Origin: an uncultured Eubacteriales bacterium
GTDB lineage: Bacteria; Bacillota; Clostridia; Christensenellales; Borkfalkiaceae
NCBI GenBank assembly: GCA_902767455.1
Contig: CACXHH010000232.1
Coordinates: 1-7,887, forward strand
Direction: 5' to 3'
DNA: 7,887 nt
Below are positions 1-4,482 of the stretch, in pieces; the stretch's first letter is position 1, and every line of letters starts with the position of its first letter. The notes under the pieces were generated by a model that was not told where the DNA came from, ran no database searches, and worked only from the letters and a program-made list of their open reading frames with translations. A program made the position numbers and the translations under genes.

Positions 1-123
1 GCCTTTTAAAATACTTTTCAATATGATAACGCCGAAAGCCGTAGCGGGAATTCATTTTCCGCGTGAGCGGCTCACGACCGACAGGACTAACGACTTTTTT
101 GCGTAAGCAAAAAACGTTAATTC
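1..123 (+). repeat. Structured intergenic repeat, short form (copy 1)
   Basis: This stretch is related to the two long repeat copies at 7492-7647 and 7684-7887, in the same orientation. Recognisable parts are the ACGCCGAAAG block near 29, the GCGGGAA/TTTCCGC hairpin (44-50 with 56-62), the CGTGAG/CTCACG hairpin (62-67 with 71-76), the shared ACGACCGAC block and the final TTTTTTGC/GCAAAAAA hairpin (95-102 with 107-114, loop GTAA). An outer TAACG/CGTTA stem (88-92 with 115-119) extends the last hairpin. The multi-branched module present in the other copies is missing here. The repeat ends only a few bases beyond the stop codon of the regulator on the minus strand, so its last hairpin could also act as that gene's transcript end. 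The left boundary is unclear and may lie outside the window. Confidence 0.75.
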
Positions 124-124
124 T

Positions 125-475
125 TTAATATTTTTCCGTATTTATATAGTCTGCGTAAGCGGCAAGGCGCGCCTTGTCGTAATCGCTCATAGTATTATAA
201 ACGGCTATGAGTTTGGCGAGTTTTTCGTCACGCGCGGCGCCTTTCTTTTTGGAAGCGTCTGTCTTTTTCGGCTCGTATTCGGTAAACCCGAGCATCTCGT
301 CTGCGGAAACGCCGAAATATTTCGCGCACGCAACGATTGCGCCTTCCGTCGGTTCAGATTGTCCGTTCACCCATTTTGAAACGGCTCTTTGCGAAAACCC
401 GATGGCTTGCGCTAATCGCATTTGCGTAGTATTGGTGTCTTTCATCAATTTTTTAAGTGTTTTGGCAAAGTTCAT
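125..475 (-). CDS. XRE-family helix-turn-helix transcriptional regulator
   Basis: This 116-residue protein has an N-terminal Cro/CI-type (HTH_3) DNA-binding domain at about residues 4-64. The helix-turn-helix core is TTQMRLAQAIGFSQRAVSKW (residues 16-35), followed by VNGQSEPTEGAI and the typical closing helix ending in FGVSADEML. The tail (about 66-116) is a basic linker (KKTDASKKKGAARDEK) plus a short helical segment, with no recognisable sensor or peptidase domain. It is expected to bind DNA as a dimer and repress transcription; the target is unknown. It is transcribed away from the phosphatase operon, and TTACGAAA motifs lie near both sets of promoters, so self-regulation and control of the divergent operon are plausible inferences. 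No good Shine-Dalgarno precedes the start. Met1 was kept because it precedes the first HTH helix; Met11 is an alternative. Confidence 0.9.
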   Translation of the reverse strand: MNFAKTLKKLMKDTNTTQMRLAQAIGFSQRAVSKWVNGQSEPTEGAIVACAKYFGVSADEMLGFTEYEPKKTDASKKKGAARDEKLAKLIAVYNTMSDYDKARLAAYADYINTEKY

Positions 476-508
476 ACTTTAATTTTAGAACGGAAATATT
501 AAAATATC

Positions 509-514
509 ATTATA
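509..514 (-). promoter_or_regulatory. Candidate -10 box for the XRE regulator gene
   Basis: Read on the minus strand, this is a perfect TATAAT located 34 bp upstream of the regulator start, which would give a leader of roughly 27 nt. There is no convincing -35 box at 16-18 bp. A TTTACG lies 14 bp upstream and overlaps a TTACGAAA motif. The region is AT-rich, so a chance match is possible. Confidence 0.4.
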
Positions 515-525
515 TAAAACTATTG

Positions 526-679
526 TTTCGTAAATTTTTTTGTGATAGGACTATATTGCTTAAAAAGCGTTGCGTTGATGAAAGAGCCGTATTAAAAGCG
601 TTTTAGGCTGTAAATAGATCGGTCGCGAAGGGTGAACGCGTAAAAAAAACGTTACGAAAGAAAAAATGACGTTACGAAA
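526..679. promoter_or_regulatory. Candidate operator region: three TTACGAAA motifs between divergent genes
   Basis: TTACGAAA occurs at 526-533 on the minus strand, just upstream of the regulator's -10 box. It occurs again at 652-659 and 672-679 on the plus strand. The two plus copies are embedded in an 11-bp direct repeat, ACGTTACGAAA, spaced 20 bp apart, immediately upstream of the operon -35 box at 683. Spacing of about two helical turns and the position next to both promoters suit binding of a dimeric regulator such as the neighbouring XRE protein. The binding partner is inferred. Confidence 0.4.
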
Positions 680-682
680 AGT

Positions 683-711
683 TTGTTATAATCGGTCGAA
701 TGTGGTATACT
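683..711 (+). promoter_or_regulatory. Sigma-A promoter of the phosphatase operon
   Basis: The elements are TTGTTA (683-688), a 17-bp spacer and TATACT (706-711), with TGG directly before the -10 giving an extended -10. The expected start is near 718, leaving a leader of about 23 nt before the ATG at 741. A second extended -10, TGT-TATAAT at 684-692, lies 19 bp upstream and could be an alternative or overlapping promoter, but it lacks a good -35 box. Confidence 0.6.
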
Positions 712-740
712 TAAAAAGAAAAATCGGGGAGGGAGCGGCA

Positions 741-1196
741 ATGCGAAAAAAACTCGGCGTCATTTTCGTCTGTTACGGAAACATTTGCCGTTCGCCTATG
801 GCGGAATTTCTCTTCAAAAATACTCCGTGCGGAAAACGCTGTAACGTTTCTTCCGCCGCAACGAGTTACGAAGAAGAAGGCGCGCCCGTGCATTACGGCA
901 CGAAAAAGATCTTGTCGTCGCTCGGGATAGACTGTTCTGATTTTTCGGCGCACAGGCTTACGCTTGCCGAGTGCGACGGCGCCGACTATATTATCGGCAT
1001 GGAGCGTTCAAACGTGCGCGATATAAAAAGGATATGCGGCGCGGCAAACGAATATAAAGTGTATTCGCTTCTCGATTTTACCGATCACCCGCGCGATATA
1101 GCCGATCCGTGGTACACGCACGATTTTAACGCCACTTATCGCGATATCACCGAAGGGCTCGAAGCTTTTGCAAAAGTTGCGGAGGAACGGTTATGA
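741..1196 (+). CDS. Low-molecular-weight protein-tyrosine phosphatase
   Basis: This 151-residue cytoplasmic phosphatase has the usual length for the LMW-PTP/arsenate reductase-like fold. The P-loop is CYGNICRS near the N-terminus: nucleophile Cys11, phosphate-binding Arg17 and Ser18 (CX5R-S). The general-acid loop is DPWY with Asp122. The family hydrolyses phosphotyrosine through a cysteinyl-phosphate intermediate. The residue before the second P-loop cysteine is Ile15, as in tyrosine phosphatases; in Bacillus YwlE, the protein-arginine phosphatase, it is Thr, so tyrosine specificity is more likely. I chose the ATG at 741 because a GGGGAGGGAG ribosome site lies directly upstream and the protein then begins at the first beta strand. 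An in-frame upstream ATG at 666 would place both promoter boxes inside the coding region. It is first gene of an operon and overlaps the next gene by 4 bp. The substrate is unknown. Confidence 0.93.
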   Translation: MRKKLGVIFVCYGNICRSPMAEFLFKNTPCGKRCNVSSAATSYEEEGAPVHYGTKKILSSLGIDCSDFSAHRLTLAECDGADYIIGMERSNVRDIKRICGAANEYKVYSLLDFTDHPRDIADPWYTHDFNATYRDITEGLEAFAKVAEERL

Positions 1197-1888
1197 CCTT
1201 TTACGCGATCAGCGACCTTCATCTTTCCACCACCACCAACAAGCCGATGAACGTTTTCGGCAGGAACTGGGATAACTACGTCGAAAAGATAATTGCAGAC
1301 TGGAACTTGAAAGTCGCCGACGAGGACGTCGTCCTGATCTCCGGCGACATAAGCTGGGCGATGGACTTAAATGACGCGCTCGTCGACCTTCAACCGTTTT
1401 TCGCGCTTAAAGGCAAAAAGGTCTTTATCCGCGGCAACCACGATTACTGGTGGAAAAGTCTTTCCAAAATACGCGCGGCAATGCCCGAAAACTGCTTCGT
1501 CTTGCAAAACGACGCCGTGAAGATAGGCAACGTCGTTATTTGCGGTAGCCGCGGCTGGACGGTCGAAGGCTCTTCCGATTTCACCGAAGAAGACAAAAAA
1601 CTGTACCTGCGCGAAAACGAGCGCCTGCGCCTTGTAATGAATGCGGCGAACAAGCTCCGTAAAGAGGACGATAAGCTTATCGTAATGATCCACTACCCGC
1701 CTTTCAACGTCAGAAGAGAGCCGTCTTTATATACGCAGATGTTTGAAGAAAACAAGGTCGACAAGGTCGTCTACGGTCACCTGCACGGGAAGGATTGCAA
1801 AGCCGACTTAAAGCTCGAAATGAACGGCGTCGAATATTTTCTCACGTCGTGCGATCAGGTCGACAATAAACTTACGGTGATATTATGA
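1193..1888 (+). CDS. Calcineurin-like metallophosphoesterase
   Basis: This 231-residue protein shows the full metallophosphoesterase motif set in order: D8-x-H10 (SDLH), GD at 51-52, GNHD at 81-84, His167 (HYPPF) and GHLH at 195-198. These bind two metal ions and activate water for phosphoester hydrolysis. The GNHDYWW and N-terminal AISDLHLS patterns resemble the stand-alone COG1768-type predicted phosphohydrolases of Firmicutes; this assignment is from memory and its substrate is unknown. There is no signal peptide or membrane segment, so it should be cytoplasmic. The start is fixed by a GGAGG at 1181-1185, 7 nt upstream of the ATG. It overlaps the phosphatase stop and the next gene's start by ATGA in each case, indicating translational coupling. 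Confidence 0.92.
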   Translation: MTFYAISDLHLSTTTNKPMNVFGRNWDNYVEKIIADWNLKVADEDVVLISGDISWAMDLNDALVDLQPFFALKGKKVFIRGNHDYWWKSLSKIRAAMPENCFVLQNDAVKIGNVVICGSRGWTVEGSSDFTEEDKKLYLRENERLRLVMNAANKLRKEDDKLIVMIHYPPFNVRREPSLYTQMFEENKVDKVVYGHLHGKDCKADLKLEMNGVEYFLTSCDQVDNKLTVIL

Positions 1889-2745
1889 GCGTTTCACTTA
1901 CGAACGAGCGCTTCTTAAAATTGTTGAGCGTGTATCTCAACTTCCGTGAAGATTGCGTTACCGCTTCCGACGTTCGCGCCGTGACCGCGGCGGGCGTCGA
2001 CGAAACTTACGCCTTCGCGCTGCTTTTGGCTGAAAATCTCGGCGTGGATACCGACGGCGAAGACAAAAAGTTCTTTCACGACTACTTTATCCCTTCGATA
2101 AAAAAGCTTGACGTTGCCGACTATTATTCGGACGACTATTTCAGGCTCGTAAACTTTGACGAGCGCTCGCTCGGCGCGTTCACGCTCAAAAAGATGACGT
2201 GCCCCGCGTACCGCGCTTTCGTCCGCGACGACTTTGAGTATCTTCCCGACGGAAGAGTTATCCCGCAGATAGGGTTTTTCGGCGAAGACTATCGCTACCC
2301 CGCCGCGCTTTCCGACGGCAGGGAGTGGATGACTCTTCTTCCCAACGAGATCAATTCGCAAAAGAAGTATATCGACGCCGCCTTCGGCAAGGTTGCGACC
2401 TACGGCTTAGGGCTCGGGTATTACGCTTTTAAGGTCGCCAAAAAGAGCGAAGTTTCTTCTGTCACCGTCGTCGATATCGACGAAAACGCCGTGAAGCTTT
2501 TCAAAGAAGTTATTCTGCCGTGTTTCCCGAAGTCGGTCGCTAAAAAAATACGGCTCGTCACCGCCGACGCGTTTGAGTTCGCAAGATCTCTTCACGCAGG
2601 CGATTTCGATTATATTTACGCCGATATCTGGCACGACGTTTCCGACGCGGTTTCCGCGATAGAAAAATTCAAAGAGTACGAAAAATTCTGCCCGACCGCA
2701 AAGTTCGGGTACTGGATAGAAGACACCGTAAAGTATTACCTTTAA
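1885..2745 (+). CDS. SAM-dependent methyltransferase-like (spermidine synthase-fold) protein
   Basis: This protein has 286 residues. The C-terminal half looks like a class I Rossmann SAM-binding fold: the glycine loop is GLGLGYYAF (174-182), the acidic strand end is VTVVDIDENAVKLF (193-206, Asp197/Asp199), ADAFEF contains Asp228, and strand 4 is FDYIYADIWHD (241-251). This order and the 'YADIWHD' stretch resemble spermidine synthase-like methyltransferases, but the classic GGGDG aminopropyltransferase motif is absent, so polyamine synthesis should not be assumed. The N-terminal ~160 residues are not recognisable to me; they are rich in Asp, Tyr and Phe, with no membrane segment. GGTGA at 1876-1880 serves as the ribosome site, and the ATG overlaps the metallophosphoesterase stop. 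The methyl acceptor is unknown. It may be a non-enzymatic or small-molecule methyltransferase. Confidence 0.75.
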   Translation: MSVSLTNERFLKLLSVYLNFREDCVTASDVRAVTAAGVDETYAFALLLAENLGVDTDGEDKKFFHDYFIPSIKKLDVADYYSDDYFRLVNFDERSLGAFTLKKMTCPAYRAFVRDDFEYLPDGRVIPQIGFFGEDYRYPAALSDGREWMTLLPNEINSQKKYIDAAFGKVATYGLGLGYYAFKVAKKSEVSSVTVVDIDENAVKLFKEVILPCFPKSVAKKIRLVTADAFEFARSLHAGDFDYIYADIWHDVSDAVSAIEKFKEYEKFCPTAKFGYWIEDTVKYYL

Positions 2746-2785
2746 GGCGTTTTCGCCGCTTGACGGCGGCGACGGAAGAAACGCC
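2746..2785 (+). terminator. Nested hairpin after the three-gene operon (possible attenuator)
   Basis: Directly after the stop codon, GGCGTTT (2746-2752) pairs with AAACGCC (2779-2785) around an inner CGCCG/CGGCG hairpin (2754-2758 with 2764-2768). It is followed by ATTTTGATT, which is U-rich but not a proper run. It could be a weak terminator or a partial read-through point separating the PHP gene from the operon. Confidence 0.35.
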
Positions 2786-2812
2786 GATTTTGATTAAGAT
2801 AATAAAAATTTT

Positions 2813-2827
2813 AGGTGCTTTGCACCT
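2813..2827 (+). promoter_or_regulatory. Small hairpin just upstream of the PHP gene ribosome site
   Basis: AGGTGC (2813-2818) pairs with GCACCT (2822-2827) around a TTT loop. It ends two bases before the weak GAGA ribosome-binding sequence (2830-2833) of the PHP gene. It could influence translation initiation. No convincing separate promoter is visible in this gap. Confidence 0.3.
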
Positions 2828-2839
2828 GCGAGATGATAT

Positions 2840-3877
2840 ATGATTACTAAAAATTCAAAAACTTACCTTTTGCCACAGGCCGGTAACTTTTACAAGGCCA
2901 ACCTTCACTGCCACTCGACCGTATCCGACGGAAAACTCTCGCCCGAAGAGCTCAAAAAGATCTATAAGGACGAAGGGTATTCGGTGGTAGCGTTCACCGA
3001 TCACGACGTTCTCGTCCCGCACGACGACCTTCGCGACGAAGAGTTTTTGCCGCTCCACGGCTACGAACTCGAGATAACCGAAGAAAAGGCGCTCGACTTC
3101 AGGTTCTTGAAAACGGCGCACATGACGCTCGTCGCGCTCGACGAAAATAATCTTACGCAGATATGCTATCACCGTGAAAAGTATTTTATCGGCAACGGCG
3201 CCAAGTATCGCGGCGAGATAAAGTTCGATAAATCTCTTCCCGATTTCGAGCGTAAGTATACGCCCGAATGCGTAAACGAAGTCGTTAAAACGGCGCACGA
3301 AAAGGGCTTTTTCATAACCTATTGCCACCCCTGCTGGTCGCTTGAAAATTACAACGATTATATGAATTACCACGGCTTTGACGCCATGGAGATTTACAAT
3401 AACGCGAGCGGGGTAGGCGGCTTCGGCGAGTATAACGCTAAAATTTACGACGATATGCTCCGCGGCGGAGAAAAACTCTTCTGCGTCGCTACCGACGACA
3501 ACCATAACGTTCACTCGATAAAGCATTTAATGAACGACTCCTTCGGCGGATTCGTAATGATAAAGGCGGAAGCTCTTGAATACGGCGATATAACTTCGGC
3601 GCTAAAGCGCGGCGATTTTTACGCTTCTCAAGGTCCGCAGTTCTTCGACCTGTACTTAAAAGACGGATTCGTCTACGCTTCGTTCTCGCCGTGCGTAACG
3701 GCGTATATTTCGTGCGCCAACCGCAGAACGCACGTCGTTTGCGGCGAGATGGGCGAACTTATCACCGAAGCAAAACTCCCCGTCACCGAAGACGACGTTT
3801 ACTTCCGCGTGACCATCACCGATAAGCGCGGCCGCCACGCCAACACCCGCGCTTACTTCATTAAAGACCTTATCTGA
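2840..3877 (+). CDS. PHP-domain metal-dependent phosphoesterase/hydrolase
   Basis: This 345-residue protein belongs to the polymerase-and-histidinol-phosphatase (PHP) superfamily. Visible metal-ligand motifs, in order, are NLHCHSTVSDG (His23, His25, Asp30), FTDHD (Asp54, His55), HGYELEI with acidic residues near 76-78, YCHP (His163) and TDDNH (Asp219, Asp220, His222). This is a complete trinuclear-type site, so it should be an active metallophosphohydrolase. The segment after about residue 265 looks like a C-terminal beta-sandwich that often caps these stand-alone PHP proteins. No signal peptide is seen. Relatives include nucleoside 3',5'-bisphosphate phosphatases and uncharacterised PHP proteins, so the substrate stays open. 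It lies 94 bp after the methyltransferase gene and is probably read from the same promoter, with reduced expression because of the hairpins and a weak Shine-Dalgarno. Confidence 0.9.
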   Translation: MITKNSKTYLLPQAGNFYKANLHCHSTVSDGKLSPEELKKIYKDEGYSVVAFTDHDVLVPHDDLRDEEFLPLHGYELEITEEKALDFRFLKTAHMTLVALDENNLTQICYHREKYFIGNGAKYRGEIKFDKSLPDFERKYTPECVNEVVKTAHEKGFFITYCHPCWSLENYNDYMNYHGFDAMEIYNNASGVGGFGEYNAKIYDDMLRGGEKLFCVATDDNHNVHSIKHLMNDSFGGFVMIKAEALEYGDITSALKRGDFYASQGPQFFDLYLKDGFVYASFSPCVTAYISCANRRTHVVCGEMGELITEAKLPVTEDDVYFRVTITDKRGRHANTRAYFIKDLI

Positions 3878-3911
3878 CGGGTAAATCGTTTGATCGAACT
3901 GTTGAAATATA

Positions 3912-3950
3912 AGTTAAAGCCGTGAGTTAATAAAGCTCACGGCTTTAACT
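3912..3950. terminator. Bidirectional hairpin terminator between the PHP gene and the tRNA
   Basis: A perfect 15-bp inverted repeat is present, with arms 3912-3926 and 3936-3950 and a 9-nt loop. The GC core is GCCGTGAG/CTCACGGC, flanked on both sides by AAA/TTT pairs, so each strand ends in TTTAACT. The U-tract is short. It sits between convergent transcripts (the PHP gene rightward, the tRNA leftward) and could stop both. Confidence 0.6.
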
Positions 3951-3956
3951 CTATTC

Positions 3957-4030
3957 GCGCCTAAAGGGCGCTCGGCCCCGAACTACCGCTCGCTCGGTCG
4001 TGACGAGTGAAAAAGACGAACGAGCGACCG
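3957..4030. repeat. Intergenic inverted repeats downstream of the tRNA
   Basis: There are two hairpin-capable elements. GCGCC/GGCGC occupies 3957-3961 with 3967-3971. A longer imperfect stem, 3987-4000 with 4017-4030, pairs 12 of 14 positions around a 16-nt A-rich loop. Neither is followed by a U-run on either strand. They resemble the GCGAGC-rich blocks of the structured repeats only loosely. No coding potential was seen here. Confidence 0.45.
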
Positions 4031-4088
4031 CGCTCGTAAAAACTATTCGGTTATATTAACAGCTCGCTTTAGTTCGGTTCGCTGGCGG

Positions 4089-4140
4089 GGGTGTACCAGA
4101 ACACGGGGCGCCTTTTGGCGCCCCGTGTTCTGGTACACCC
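4089..4140. repeat. 24-bp perfect palindrome overlapping the tRNA-Arg 3' end
   Basis: Arms 4089-4112 and 4117-4140 are perfectly complementary around a TTTT loop (AAAA on the tRNA strand). The right arm contains the tRNA CCA end and part of its acceptor strand (4131-4140) plus 14 bp of downstream sequence. The GC-rich inner half could serve as the tRNA terminator stem, but no U-run follows. The left arm continues outward as a degenerate copy of the tRNA T-arm. Confidence 0.9.
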
Positions 4141-4205
4141 GCCGAGAATCGAACTCGGATCAATCGCGTCGGAGGCGATCGTTCTATCCGTTAGACTACG
4201 GGTGC
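4131..4205 (-). tRNA. tRNA-Arg (anticodon CCG)
   Basis: On the minus strand the 75-nt sequence folds as a cloverleaf with encoded CCA. The acceptor is GCACCCG/CGGGTGT with discriminator A, the anticodon stem is ATCGC/GCGAT around loop CTCCGAC, and the T arm is CCGAG-TTCGATT-CTCGG. The anticodon CCG reads the arginine codon CGG. Two weak points are visible: the terminal acceptor pair is G-U instead of G-C, and the D stem GTCT/GAAC contains a C-A mismatch at 12/23. The variable loop is 4 nt. The remaining stems are perfect, so it is probably functional. It is transcribed leftward, convergent with the PHP gene. Confidence 0.95.
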
Positions 4206-4223
4206 GTAATATAAAGTTTTTCG

Positions 4224-4260
4224 CGGCGAAAAAGCAATCAAAGCTTCGTCCTTTTCGCCG
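4224..4260 (-). promoter_or_regulatory. Hairpin in the tRNA 5' leader
   Basis: A perfect 9-bp inverted repeat, CGGCGAAAA (4224-4232) and TTTTCGCCG (4252-4260), lies between the tRNA promoter and the mature tRNA 5' end. It would form a stem-loop in the precursor ahead of the RNase P cleavage site. Its role is unknown. Confidence 0.4.
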
Positions 4261-4268
4261 ACGAATAA

Positions 4269-4298
4269 ATTTTATCACTCGCGGGCGGCGTTTGTCAA
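4269..4298 (-). promoter_or_regulatory. Promoter of tRNA-Arg
   Basis: On the minus strand there is a perfect TTGACA (4293-4298), an 18-bp spacer and TAAAAT (4269-4274), with TGA before the -10 giving an extended -10. Transcription would start near 4262, about 57 nt upstream of the mature tRNA. It is divergent from the transporter promoter; 4299-4403 between them shows nothing else I can support. Confidence 0.75.
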
Positions 4299-4403
4299 TG
4301 TTTTGCGTTTAATATTTTGGTAACGGCAACGATCAAAACTTACGTTTTTGCTGTAGCTCCCGCCTATCCGCCCGTTTTTTGGCGAAAAAGCGTCGCAGTT
4401 TTT

Positions 4404-4429
4404 AAAACGGTATTGACAGGCGCCGTTTT
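4404..4429. promoter_or_regulatory. Inverted repeat around the transporter -35 box (candidate operator)
   Basis: AAAACGG (4404-4410) and CCGTTTT (4423-4429) form a dyad with a 12-bp centre that contains the TTGACA -35 box. A protein bound here would block RNA polymerase. This is inferred from position and symmetry only. Confidence 0.35.
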
Positions 4430-4441
4430 GGGTTGTATAAT
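4413..4441 (+). promoter_or_regulatory. Consensus sigma-A promoter of the sugar transporter
   Basis: This is an exact consensus: TTGACA (4413-4418), a 17-bp spacer and TATAAT (4436-4441). The expected start is near 4448, giving a leader of about 35 nt. The ribosome site AAAGGAG (4467-4473) lies 9 nt before the ATG at 4483. Confidence 0.93.
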
Positions 4442-4482
4442 ATAGGAGTACAACTTATCAAAACTCAAAGGAGAAATGGCAA

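Noticed and set aside
641..660. GCGTAAAAAAAACGTTA resembling the last hairpin of repeat copy 1
   Set aside because: Similarity is limited to an A-run with a few flanking bases, and the pairing arm is missing, so it is not supported as a repeat fragment.
666..740. N-terminal extension of the tyrosine phosphatase from the ATG at 666
   Set aside because: The extension covers both promoter boxes, lacks a ribosome site and adds residues before the conserved first strand.
4091..4312. 73-residue open frame reading VHPPRIELGSIASEAIV
   Set aside because: This is the well-known false translation of a tRNA complement; the frame runs across tRNA-Arg and the palindrome. The opposite-strand frame at 4069-4278 is false for the same reason.
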